Below, piece by piece: positions 1 to 10,900 of a stretch of DNA of 64,000 bases. The stretch covers positions 2,790,001-2,854,000 of the forward strand of contig CM034131.1 in assembly GCA_019914995.1 (NCBI GenBank). Direction: 5' to 3'. Under the pieces are notes generated by a model. That model saw only the letters and a list, made by a program, of their open reading frames with translations, was not told the DNA's origin and ran no database searches. Each line of letters starts with the position of its first letter. The first letter of the stretch is position 1. The translations under genes and the position numbers were made by a program. Source of the DNA: Acanthochlamys bracteata (taxonomy: Eukaryota > Streptophyta > Magnoliopsida > Pandanales > Velloziaceae).

Positions 1-419
1 ACTGGATAGCTTCAACAATTGAATTCAATCATAAAAATTAAAATTAAAATTATAAAAACAACCAGTAGGCTCTTCCGTTCGGGTTCTTCATTTTCTGCAA
101 TCTTCACTACATCAATGGCGAGCTGAAAAAAAAAACAGAGGAACGATATGAATATTTTTTTTCTATTGGAATTAAAATCAAACACAGAAAAAAGAAAATT
201 TAAATCAATCGAATTGAAATCTAGATCAAATACGTGCAATTGATATTGAAATACCTGTAAAAGTTTTATTGAACACGTCGTCATTGGCAGCGCCGGCCGA
301 GTTAGAAAAAAATTCAAGAAAAATTAGAAAAGAACGCGTATAAGTAGAATGTTGATGAAATTGATCAACCGAGAACGAAACTGACAAAATTTATTAGAAA
401 AAAAAAGTTCCTAGCTTAC

Positions 420-432
420 CGGATCCCGCCAT
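420..432 (-). other. candidate first coding exon of a minus-strand gene running off the left edge
   Basis: An ATG (430-432) begins a 13-nt stretch reading M-A-G-S followed by a good splice donor (gtaagc, 414-419). Further left on the same strand, a long pyrimidine tract and CAG at about 122-136 precede an open stretch reading LAIDVVKIAENEEPERKSLL (about 62-121), which looks like a real exon. I could not join the pieces in frame, so at least one exon is missing from the model or the locus is broken. I do not recognise the product. The GC-rich sequence at 440-870 would be its leader and promoter. Weak call, based on splice signals and composition only. Confidence 0.2.
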
Positions 433-769
433 CGCCGACAACACGCTCGGTGCCGGAATTGATGAAATCGATCAATCCAGAACGATTAGAAGAAAGTGAG
501 GAAGAAAACAGTACGGATTTTGGGCTCCGAATGATGATCGCCGACCGGCAACGTGGATGTTTCACCGCGGTGTTCGAGCTACGGGTGGCTATCGGTTGCA
601 GGAAAGATGAAATTGGCCGAGGAATCGAAGAAAGGAGAAGAAATTAAGAAAAATGGGGACCGGCGATCGTCAAACCGCGCCGAATCGATCGGGAGGCGAT
701 CGCTTGAGCGGAGACGAAGAGCTCACGAACGAGAAATGAAAAAAAAAAAAAAATTTAACTTGCCTGCTA

Positions 770-798
770 AAGGGCACGCGAATGACGAGCGTGCCCTT
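770..798. repeat. short inverted repeat, 10-bp perfect arms
   Basis: Arms 770-779 and 789-798 (AAGGGCACGC and its exact reverse complement) are separated by 9 bp. It lies 30 bp from a second, longer perfect inverted repeat. As RNA it would form a stable GC-rich hairpin. Function unknown. Confidence 0.7.
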
Positions 799-828
799 CA
801 GCCAGGCGACGTTTCTTTCTCTTCCGTG

Positions 829-870
829 TGAATCACAGCCGTCGGATCTTGATCCGACGGCTGTGATTCA
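829..870. repeat. near-palindrome, 20-bp perfect arms with 2-bp spacer
   Basis: Arm 829-848 is an exact reverse complement of arm 851-870, separated only by TT (849-850). The core is CCGTCGGATC/GATCCGACGG. A perfect 42-bp palindrome in otherwise diverged intergenic DNA suggests either recent origin or a constrained role. Together with the 770-798 hairpin it lies upstream of the candidate minus-strand exon at 432. It could be a small foldback transposon remnant or a regulatory site; the sequence cannot decide. Confidence 0.8.
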
Positions 871-899
871 ATGTGCATAATGTGCACATAATTCACCCG

Positions 900-1589
900 A
901 AATAGCATAGTTGACACATTTGTAAATCCATTTGCACCACTTGTCAGCAGAACCAAATATTTAACTTAGCATGATCTCCTTCCAACCGATTCTATCATAG
1001 GCCTTGGAGAAGTCCAATTGCACAAGTAAATATACCTCTAGTTTACTGTTCCGGAACAGAATGGTGAACGATCTCTTGAGCCAAAAGAATGTTATATAGG
1101 TACTGCACTATTATTTCCATGGTTAGTACAGTAGTTATACATTTATTTCAAAGTTATGCCCATTACTTATTGAATTTTGTATCTCCAAGAAATTGTTGAG
1201 AGTGCTTTTTAAATAAAAAATAATTTAGAAAATTTTAAGCTGTATATTTTCTAAAAAATTAATAATAATAACAGAATTTTATTAAATAGAATTTTTTGTA
1301 ATTTCTAAACTTTTTTAAAATTTTGTAAAAATTTTATTAAAAAATATGAAATAAAAATTTGAAAAGAAAAAGAATTGAAAAGCTTAGCCATCAGCATCGC
1401 AGTTTCGAGGTTCTCTAATTCCCAAGTCCATTCGTTACTGCAACAAGGGAACTTGCTGCTCATTAAAAAAATTCTACGACGGCTGATCTTCACAGTTGAA
1501 AACAATTCTCAGGACTAAAAGCGGGTAATCGTTTGAACCAATGAAATCAATTAATACAAGTTTTACAAATACTATATGAACACTAACGT
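900..1589. other. intergenic, no gene seen
   Basis: No coding pattern is visible on either strand. The part at about 1190-1380 is AT-rich and resembles the degenerate MITE-like repeats found elsewhere in the window (runs of AAAATTTT with TTATTAAAAAATAT). The rest would contain the 3' end of the phosphatase gene on the minus strand. Confidence 0.5.
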
Positions 1590-2609
1590 TTACCAAGCAA
1601 TCTCTAGTAATCCAGCCAGCCGGGGCTTCTTCCTCGGAGCTTCATACGAACAATCTTTCTTTGGGTTGTGAATTTTATCGAGCACCTGCCGGACGTCCCG
1701 CTCTGAGATGTCTACCACATTCGCCAGTCGGTACACTTCACTATGAACCCTTCTTATAATTGCCAGAACCCGACTGAGCTCCTTGTCTTCACCACCACCG
1801 CATCTCCAATGGTCAACGGAGAAATACTCGTAGGGAGCCACGGTAACAAGATTGCGTTGGTGATCAACCCAAACCTGCGGCAAATCATCGACGACGATGA
1901 TAAGCTGCTCAGGATCTGGTACAATGTCAAGGCTCTTCTTGCCGGGAACATCGTAGTCCTCTCGCGCAATGACTCGGGCGTCGAAGTACTTATTATCAGG
2001 GTCGAGCAGTTTCACCATCGCCCGTGCGTAGTCTCTGGTTCCCTTAGTGTATATGTACATCTCACAGAACGAACTTGCCTCACGGAGAAACCATCGAACA
2101 CCTGGTCGAAGCTTCACGGCGAACCCAATCTCATCGACAACAAACACCGGCGAATCTTGCTGGTCACTATCTAAAGACGACGGCGCCATTGTTTTATAGA
2201 GATCGGATAACTCCGCAAACGAAAATTTTTCAAGCGAGACTGAATGAAGTAGGGTCTCATCAAGATCAAGAACCAGAACCAGTTTCTTGGTTTGCAGAAG
2301 GCCCGATAAGTTGGCCGAACGCCAGTCGGCGATCTGTGACTGACTCGCCCTTGCACCAAAGTGAATGTAGTTTAACGCAAGATTGAACTCCTCATCGTCG
2401 TCCTGGTCTTTAACTTCATTCCCCAAGGAGGAGTGCGATGAGCAAAGGCCGCACTGCAGCAACGTGTGTTGTTGCTGCTGTTGTTTAACACCATCTTGTT
2501 CTGTTTCGAATTCTTCGTCGCTGTCGTCGTCGTCCCACGTGAAGACCAGATCTGAGTGATTAACTTGTTGTAATGCATAGTAGACGCTGTGGTTGTAGTC
2601 GATCTCCAT
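1590..2609 (-). CDS. FCP1-like RNA polymerase II CTD phosphatase (CPL4-like, no BRCT)
   Basis: A single uninterrupted reading frame of 339 residues. The FCP1 homology domain (about residues 107-270) carries the HAD-family catalytic motif DLDETLLHS with the two key aspartates at 115 and 117, then KLRPGVRWFLREAS, MYIYTKGTRDYA and VVDDLPQVW, the order seen in plant CPL4/FCP1-type phosphatases that dephosphorylate serines of the Pol II CTD. The N-terminus is acidic (DDDDSDEE) with a poly-Gln run (43-47); the C-terminus ends in a basic PRKKPR stretch that could act as a nuclear signal. Full-length CPL4 has about 440 residues and a C-terminal BRCT domain; this protein stops before it. Arabidopsis has several BRCT-less, short FCP1-like paralogues, so it may be a normal member of that group. 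The lack of introns suits retroposition or an intronless subfamily. A 33-T run lies just upstream of the ATG. Confidence 0.85.
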   Translation of the reverse strand: MEIDYNHSVYYALQQVNHSDLVFTWDDDDSDEEFETEQDGVKQQQQQHTLLQCGLCSSHSSLGNEVKDQDDDEEFNLALNYIHFGARASQSQIADWRSANLSGLLQTKKLVLVLDLDETLLHSVSLEKFSFAELSDLYKTMAPSSLDSDQQDSPVFVVDEIGFAVKLRPGVRWFLREASSFCEMYIYTKGTRDYARAMVKLLDPDNKYFDARVIAREDYDVPGKKSLDIVPDPEQLIIVVDDLPQVWVDHQRNLVTVAPYEYFSVDHWRCGGGEDKELSRVLAIIRRVHSEVYRLANVVDISERDVRQVLDKIHNPKKDCSYEAPRKKPRLAGLLEIAW

Positions 2610-2646
2610 CGCTTCTCTGTTAGATCAACGTTTGTTCTTTCTCCTT

Positions 2647-2648
<2 letters not shown>

Positions 2649-2681
<33 letters not shown>
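2649..2681. repeat. homopolymer T33 (A33 on the gene strand) in the phosphatase 5' UTR/promoter
   Basis: An unbroken run of 33 T lies 40 bp upstream of the phosphatase ATG. On the transcribed strand this is an A-rich leader or promoter poly(dA:dT) tract, which is known to exclude nucleosomes. It is likely to vary in length between individuals. Confidence 0.9.
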
Positions 2682-2682
<1 letters not shown>

Positions 2683-2854
2683 TGTTTGATCTGCAAGAAT
2701 TAATATAATAGCGTGGTGTTCGAGTAGTTTTCACCGCTGTTTAAATAGTTGGTTTAAGCGGGAGCCTGCATGATCAGCTGGAGATGAGTTGGCGCTGAGT
2801 CAGTGAGTGAGGAGGCGGTTAAAGCGTTTGGTGCAGCATGTGTTGTTTTATAGA

Positions 2855-3312
2855 AAGGCGTGTTTTCTTATACTACAAACTCCATTTTTTTTCAAACTCA
2901 AAAAAAAATTTAAAACTAAATATTTTTTTCAAAATTTTAAAAAATTTTACTATTAACACAAAATTAATATAAAATTCTATTTTTATTTAAATATTTTTTA
3001 ATTTAAACTTTTAAAGTTACTTCTCAAAAATCAAATTTATTCCAAGATGACCACATCCTAAATTCAACTATAATAATATTTTTTACTTTTGGAGACATTT
3101 AAAAGTGTTTTTTTAAATAGAATTTTTGAACAAAAAATTTTTATTCTTCTTAAAAAAATAATTATAAGCAATAAAATATTTTATTATATAATTTTTTTTA
3201 TATTTTATAAATTTTTAAACAAATTCTATTAATATTTATAAAGAATATATTAAAAATATGTACTCAAAAAATAAAACAAATATTTTTTTGAAATAGAACG
3301 CCAAACGCACCC
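2855..3312. repeat. AT-rich MITE-like repeats
   Basis: Two degenerate AT-rich elements back to back. The first (about 2855-3050) begins AGGCGTGTTTTC, like the terminal repeat of the element at 41576-41815. The second (about 3093-3312) ends in GCCAAACGCACCC, the same terminus seen at 59524-59751. Internal sequence (TTATATAATTTTTTT, TTTTAAACAAATTCT) recurs at many sites in the window. No coding capacity. Confidence 0.55.
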
Positions 3313-3998
3313 AAATTTGTAATCCTTAAAAATTATTCTCTTTTCTGAGGAAAACGGCAATGCCTTCAAAATAAATACAAAATTATTCTCTTGCTTTTGA
3401 TTTTCTAACTAGCCGAGCACACTCTCATTGAAAAATTTTGTCATAACGTTGATGTAAAGAATTCTTCCATACTACCCACGTGAATGACATATGAAACGTG
3501 CGGCTATTTGAAATTACTTATGAAGAATCACTTAAGATTTATATATATGTTACAACCCAACTCAAAAGTCGTGATCGATATTAGACTAAACCAAATTCAA
3601 GCAAAATCCAGCCTAATAAGCCTACAAGAATTTTTTTTTTTTTTAAATTTTAAGTAACTTTTTTTAAGAAACTTCGGTATAATCTTATAGCTCGATGCTC
3701 AACATATTATAGGACCCATCAGCTATCCATATATTTCAATATTCAGTATATTTTAAAATCCACCGGTAATTCATATCTTATAATATATATGCTAAACTCG
3801 TTGGCATTATTTGCTGCTTTTAATCAAATTGCCATTTCAAAATTTTGTATGAATGCCCAACTTAAGCTTTTTTCAAAAATTACTTTTATTTAGCACTCCT
3901 TTTTGTGTCAAATGTTTGATAAACTATTTTTTGAAATAAGTTTTTTTAGTTATAAACTTAACAAAACTATATCCTGATGACTTTATAATGTATAATAT
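3313..3998. other. intergenic, no gene seen
   Basis: AT-rich sequence without open frames or recognisable repeat ends, up to the target-site duplication of the Copia element at 3999. Confidence 0.5.
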
Positions 3999-4003
3999 AT
4001 TTA

Positions 4004-4188
4004 TGAAATGAATTAAGAAAAAATATTATAAAATTAATGGTAATTTGGTTATTGTTTTATATTTAATAACTATATATATAGCTAATCATAAAAATCTAAC
4101 TAACAAATTTAATCATTGTGGGACTAAATTATTACTAAATAGGCCAAAATAAGATGGAACTATATATAAGTCCAAATACAATCTAACA
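4004..4188 (-). repeat. Copia 3' LTR
   Basis: TG...CA-bounded terminal repeat, homologous along its length to 6614-6805. Flanked outside by ATTTA. Confidence 0.85.
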
Positions 4189-6613
4189 CGTCCTTCAAAT
4201 TCATGGAGGATCAAGCGATATGAGTTTGCCCAATAAAATCTAAAATTTTGGTACGAGGTGTGCCTCTGTAAAGAAATCTGCAAGTTGATCAATAAAAATC
4301 ACATATTGCAAGAAAATAGCATTTGATAAAAAATACTTACAAACAAAATCACAATCAATCTCAATATATTTTGACATTCATGAAAAGCTAGATTACTCGC
4401 AATTTGAATAGCATTTCGATTGTCACAATATAAAAGTGTAGATTCTAAAAGTGTAATATTCATATTAGACAGCAATTTACGCACATAAATAATCTCCCTA
4501 ACAGTAATAGCCATATCTCTATACTCTACATCTATAGAAGAATATATAGTAGATTTTTTGTTGGTTGGATCACCTCTCCAATCTGAATCTGGAAAGAATC
4601 GAAGTTTTAAATTTGTTGTATAAGATATAAAAAGTGAGCGAGTAATCTTACCTCGAAAATATCTGAGAACTCGAATTAAATCACTACAATGTACTAATTG
4701 AGGTGTAGAGACAAACTGACTGATAATACTAACTATATGAGAAATATTCGGCCTCGTCAAATAAAGATGTACAAACTGACTATCTAATCACCTGCGACTA
4801 GGATCTGAGAGGCTCACCATCAGTAGGACGAAGCTTCACATGAAGCTCCATAAGCGTGTCAACTGTCTTACTATCCAATGTATCTATTGATCTAATAATA
4901 TATGAGGCATATTTTTATTGAGAAAAAATAATACATCTATCACTATGAGCATTCTCCAATCCAAAAAAATAACGTAGTAACAAAATCTTTCATCTAAATT
5001 TGCCGAATGTCTTTGAGTTACTATTATTCCTGTTGAATTATCTTCTATTATAATCATATCATCTGCATATAATAAAATAAGCACCCGCCCTTGCGGTAAG
5101 GACCGTACAAACAGGAAATGATCCTAAGAACTTTACTAAACCTATCTCTATAATGGCTCATGTAAAGCACTCAAACCAAGCTCTAAGAGATTGTTTGATT
5201 GCATAAATAGTACGACGAAACTGACATAGATGATCTGGCGGTATAGAGAGACATAGAGGAGGTTGCATTTGAACAATCTTGGATAAAATATTTTGAAGAA
5301 ATGCATTCTTCACGTATCTGATAAAGAGGCCACCAACATACGGCAGCAATATCCAATAAAATACGAACTATGGTCATCTGAAATATAGGAGCAAATATCT
5401 CATCATAATTAACTTCATACTCCTGAGTAAATCCTTAACCAACAAAACGAGTCTTATGTCGTTCAATAGATCCTTCGGATTTATATTTGATTTTGAAAAA
5501 TTATTTACAACTAACAGACTGAACTCTATTTGAAAGTGGGACAACATTCCAAGTACATATTTCCTAAAAAGCATGAAACTCTTTTTCTATAGCTTTTTAT
5601 CTGTCACTCACGGTATTGAATTATTTGTTGATAAAAATTAGGCTATCGAGTAGTGTATATAGAAATAAGAAAAGATGACCTATAGAACAATCTGGGGTAA
5701 AAATCGAACCTATCTGGTGGACCAGAATAATTTAGGGTAAACCGATAAAGTGATCGATGAACTCGTTGTGACTGGCGAGTAGGTGGTGGTTGAGATGAAT
5801 GTGAGGGTGGTAATGAATGTGAAGATAGTGAATCTGAAGTAGGGAAAGAATATTGAGAATCTTCATGTGCCATCGTCGGAACCATCGTAGAAGAGACTAT
5901 ACTATTAGAAGAAAGTAAATGAGTTGGAATAATAGAAACATTAGAATACTTAGTAGATGATGTAAAAGTAAGTGTCTAGCGATGCTAACAATTCGACATC
6001 AAGAGATGATGGTGAAAAATAAGATACGTTTTCAAAAAATGTGACATAACGGGAAATACGAAAATGATGAGGTAAAGGATCATAACAACGATATCCTTTA
6101 CGCTCGAAACTAATACAAAAAAGTACAAACTTAGCTAAAATTACAGATAGTTTTGCATTCGAAGGAAAAAGCACAAAATAAGTACATCCAATCTCATTCG
6201 AAATTATATGATGTTTAGCACCATAATTTAATGTCCACAAAAAAGATATACCTGAAGAGGCGATACAAAGAAGCCAACAAATGAATATTGTTGAAGCTGG
6301 AGATCTAATTGGATAAGACGATACTTAATATCTGAAAAATCAGAAAAGATATGGCGAGCTGTCGGTGCACTATCAACGATATGTGCTTGAGGATCTTAAT
6401 AGCAAATTGAGGAAAAAAAATCTTTCGCGTTCATTTGCTCTCAATATCGTGAAGTTGAAAAATATTATCCATAAGATGACCAGACTTGTGACAATGAGAA
6501 CAACAAATGATCATGCTGATTACAAATTAGACCAAAAAATATTTAATTTGATGAAAAAAATTTAATTAAATTGAAACTTAAAAAAATTATCAAAATCGAA
6601 TGACTCTGATATC

Positions 6614-6805
6614 ATGAAACGAATTGAGAAAAAAAAATATGATAAAATTGATGATAGTAGTTAATAATTGTTTTACATTCAATAGTTACACGTACATAGC
6701 TAATCATAAAAGTCTAATTAACAATTTAATTAATATAGGACTACACTATTATTAAATGGGCTAAGATAAAATGTATTTACACATAAGTTCAAATATAATA
6801 TACCA
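6614..6805 (-). repeat. Copia 5' LTR
   Basis: Homologous to 4004-4188. Its inner edge touches the tRNA-Met-like primer-binding site, which fixes the orientation as minus. Flanked outside by ATTTA. Confidence 0.85.
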
Positions 6806-6810
6806 ATTTA

Positions 6811-7978
6811 TGCTATCTAACTTTTTTAAAAAAATTCTAAAGTATCGTGAAAAGTAATGAAAGTAAAAAATTATAAGTATAAACAGCATTCTACTTTACT
6901 TTTTAAAAAAAAAAGACATTGTATTCTATTGATAAAATCAATTCGAGCAAGTCTGATTCTACATACGATTAAATGAATATTCAAAATATTAACTAAAAAA
7001 ATTAAATATAATGTTCTATATTGGGCCGTCTAAATGTTATGCTAGCGATGTTCAACACAACCAATTGTTTAGCCAAATTCGAATAGAATGTACGAAGATT
7101 TGGTGCAACTCGCGAGATCATGGGATTGAGAAATAATGGAACTGTGCTCGTGGGAAGAGACTGGCCCATAATTGTTCGGCAAAAACGGAACTAATCATGA
7201 GAGAGAAAGACGATATTGAAGTCGGGCGTTTACCCCGAGCCTATGACAAACTTTGCTTTGCAATCGGGAAGAAAATCGATCATGCCATTTCCTTTGAACC
7301 AAGTTTTTCATCAATTCGACTAAATTAATTCTCCTTACGTGATTATCATCAATTGTTATTCATTTACTCAGTAGATGTTTGTTTTCACAATTCTTGCTTA
7401 GCTGTTGTTGAACAAATTTGCATCTGTTCTTCTTCAGATATTGGAGACTTGCAGTGAAGATTAGTTCGTTCGATCAACCGAACGCTTGGATATATGCTTC
7501 AGCCAGCAGGTTCTGGCATTCAGATCAGATGATCTCACGAATGCTTCGACCTGCAACGCTTTATCGTAGAGACCTGTATTTCACATCTATTTTCAGACTA
7601 GATACATTTCAAAAAGCGCAACTCATCATTTATAGCATATCGATCTACTTACTACTAGGAGACCAGAGAGTTAACAAGGATCAAAATATTGGAAACCATT
7701 TCCCTAGTCCATAGCGAGTATTACCAATGCATTTATGAACAGCAGATATTTGTAATCTTGCCCTATGCACAAGATGTTATACTGTGTATACAATTTATCA
7801 AATTTCGAAATCAATCTCTTCTCTACGGTCCGTATGATAATGGTCCATATCTACTTCGCACTGCTAGCACCTAAGCCTTCTGGTTATATGGAGAGTGGAT
7901 GAATAACAGGCAAAGAAAGAAAATGTACATGTATATTACATGAAGGAAACAAATGTCAAGGTTTTTGTGCTGCTTGTG
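6811..7978. other. intergenic and 3' UTR of the cystinosin gene
   Basis: No convincing coding sequence. Short open frames at 7418-7874 have no recognisable motif or splice structure. The part next to 7978 should contain the 3' UTR of the minus-strand cystinosin gene. Confidence 0.5.
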
Positions 7979-10900
7979 CTAAACGCTTGTCGAATTGTCT
8001 TGGGTGTCATCAGATGGTTTCAACAATGGGCTGGTACGTTCTTCACTGATGTTCTCATTACCTTCGGATTTGCTGGCAGGGTAAAGAACATAGTGCTGAA
8101 TAATAAACAGGACGTCGAAGAATACCACTTCCTGCAAGGGCATGCAATATCTTACATTAAGTTGTATGAGAAATTGATTTGACAATTGACAAACTAGCCT
8201 CTTTTGTTGACAAATTTTTAACGTATTTGATTGGAGCTAGATGCATCTAAGTTTGAGTTTAGCAAACACGTGTTAAAGTCATTCGTATATGTAAACCAAA
8301 ATAATAGTACTAAACAGACAAGAAAGAGAGAGAGTCAGTATGTGTTACATTCAAGATATGATAATCGCAGCTTACAATTAAATAAATCAACTTTGGCAAA
8401 CTATAATAATCGCCATCCATCTTTTATCACAATTACTAATTTCAGATCGATTAACACGCCTTCCAATGATCTCAATTTCTACAGAAGCTACTTCAACTTT
8501 TTTTACAAACCTAAAAATTACCATATTTTTTCTTATGCTAAGAAATTCTATCAAAATCATCTAAATTCAGCTATTCTCACCTTACATACCCACATTTCCC
8601 ATATGCCAAAATTCTCATTGTAACTCATGTTCAATATCACCCGTTCAAAGTATTCTTTTACAAGAAAAGTCGCAGATTAAGGTGTCCACCTAAACAAGTA
8701 AAACATTCCAATTTCAACCAAAAAGTCTTGAGCCCATAGCAACCTACCTTAAGTACTTCATTCCTTGAATAAAGGAGCCAAGATAAAACCCTCACTGTAT
8801 AATACTTATATAGCCTAGGTCTTTCAATTCTCCATTTTTGTACATGTTTCACTTATACTGAAGTTTTTATGCTAGTACTACTATAATAATCAAATTTGAA
8901 CAAGACAAATGTCCATCAAACAAAGCACACTTGACATAAAACTACAAGAGTAACATCATTAATATCAGGAGAAGACCATATGATAACCACTAAAGATGAA
9001 CAATTGATTCATAAAGTTTTTGATGGAAACAAAAGTGCTAAGTACCACATACCAACGAAAGCAGAGTCTTTCCTATGTTTCCATAGAAGTTTACCCATGA
9101 ACCTGGTTGGAAATTTGTCAAAACAAATAGTATTAAGAAACACTAATATATTTAAGATATTATTTTCAACTTGCAGTTACCCTGGTCAATTGACTGTACA
9201 GCCATCTGACCGAAGCTCAATACACCACCCAATAAATCAAGCAAAATGTTGCCAATGCTCCATCCCACAGTGCTCTTGCGAGTGAAGTTCATGACAGCCT
9301 AAAACATGTAAATACGACCAAAAACTCTTAATGGGTATACGGTACTAGCTGCTAAATAATCGTAGAACCAAGGGTCAGAATGAGCAAGCAAGTAAACTGT
9401 TCTGATAATCTAAAACCTATCACACTGCAAATAGGTATCTAAATGAATTAAAAAGCTGTCTGAGTGATTCCATAGAGCTGAGCATTCTACATAGCAAAAT
9501 AGTCTCAACAGCAAGCATTGGATCCTGAATAGCACATCTATGTTTTCCATACACTTTACCAACAACTAGGTAAATTCCAAGGCAAAAAGACTAAATGAAT
9601 TATGAATCTCTGCAAATCAAGCAAATCTAGACCTCACCCTCTTATACTCGATCACAACTAATTTCCGCATTTCCCTAGCTTCCCTCCTTCAACTTCAGTC
9701 CTCTAATAGTACGAGTAGAAAAAATATTCATTTTATTAAGGTAAACCATGCATCTAATTCTTTCGTATCTTTATTGCAAGACACAACTTGACAAATGCTT
9801 TGCAATTGGTAACATGCGTGCAAAGTAGCGAGACTCAAAACAACATCTGGGAGACGATGTATAAAAGATATGAAGTTCACATGAAGGTTTTCAAATTTAA
9901 ATATTCAACAAGGTTGCAAAACTTAGTTTGTAAAAGATGCAAACCGACTATCTGATAACTATGACCGAAGACATAACTCTTAGATAATTCTCAGTTTATA
10001 ATTTCTAGGTTAAATTTTATGACCAGGACTAGTAAGATTTGGCTATTCCAGCTAAACTTGCATATAAAAGAAGGATTCCTTTTGTATGTTTAACTTGAAA
10101 CGTTTTATCTAGAAACAATCTGTATCGAAGAAGATACGTGTGCATCAAGTTGCCTCACACATGACTTTTGGGGGAAGGTAAAGTACATAAAACTATCATA
10201 TAGTTTGATACTGCAACAGCAAGACAATAAAAGTAGGAATACAATTTCCTATACCTGTGGAATGTACTTGATAGCTGTCATGAATACTTGTATCGTGCTG
10301 TGATAAATCAAAGGGGAAAGGTCAGATGGAGCACGTAGAAATGAGTTCCGAGATCGAACGGGCTTCAAAGATGTCAGCAAATATAGACCTAAACAATGCA
10401 AGAAAAACATGGCTGCTTTGTGACTTTTATTCAACAAAGAAAACACTTACTTGAAAACAGAGATCAGCCAAAGCCATCTGTGCTTCAATGAGGCAATAAT
10501 TGTGCAAACTAATGCAGAAACCAACACAGCAGAAGTGATTCCAGTGCAACTCTTGGATACCTTCTGGTGACCCCTCTGTACGATAAATGTTGCTTGTTAA
10601 CTTGATAAATCGTTGAATTGAGGCAGCAATAAAAGGGCATCACTTACATCATATACCAGCACTTGGTACAATGTGACAGCTGTTAGTATAACAGCATGTG
10701 TAGAAAAAGCAACATCATTTAAAGCAACAGGAATCATCTGCCAAACAAATCATCAATTAAACCATTGCCAACAGAGGTGCCACATGAAACATTCGATGGT
10801 GGCTTTTTAGCTTGAAAGAAGCAAATTCAAGTTAGACATGCAAGCATAAAGAGCTAACTCATCAAAAAGCTTGATGCTGGAAACATCACTGAAAAGAAAA

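Larger units (their letters stand above)
3999..6810 (-). mobile_element. Ty1/Copia LTR retrotransposon fossil with target-site duplication
   Basis: The element is on the minus strand. The 5' LTR lies at 6614-6805 and the 3' LTR at 4004-4188; both are short (about 190 bp) and differ at roughly one base in five by eye, so the insertion is old. ATTTA at 3999-4003 and 6806-6810 is the 5-bp target duplication. A primer-binding site resembling the usual TGGTATCAGAGC (initiator Met tRNA) is at 6602-6613. Inside, in Copia order, are traces of the post-integrase linker (GYRCYDP, about 5950-6240), reverse transcriptase (about 4880-5570, with YADDM) and RNase H with a SDWRGDP motif (about 4299-4760). 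At 2.8 kb it is far shorter than a typical 4.5-5 kb Copia; gag, protease and most of integrase are not visible. It is clearly broken, with many breaks. Confidence 0.92.

Noticed and set aside
1743-2386. Plus-strand open frames of 143 and 103 residues
   Set aside because: They are antisense shadows of the FCP1-like phosphatase, whose catalytic motifs are on the minus strand.
7418-7874. Two overlapping plus-strand open frames (98 and 61 residues)
   Set aside because: Low-complexity, no recognisable domain, and located where the cystinosin 3' UTR and intergenic DNA are expected.
8231-8623. 130-residue plus-strand open frame
   Set aside because: It lies inside the last intron of the well-supported minus-strand cystinosin gene and shows no motif, promoter or splice pattern.
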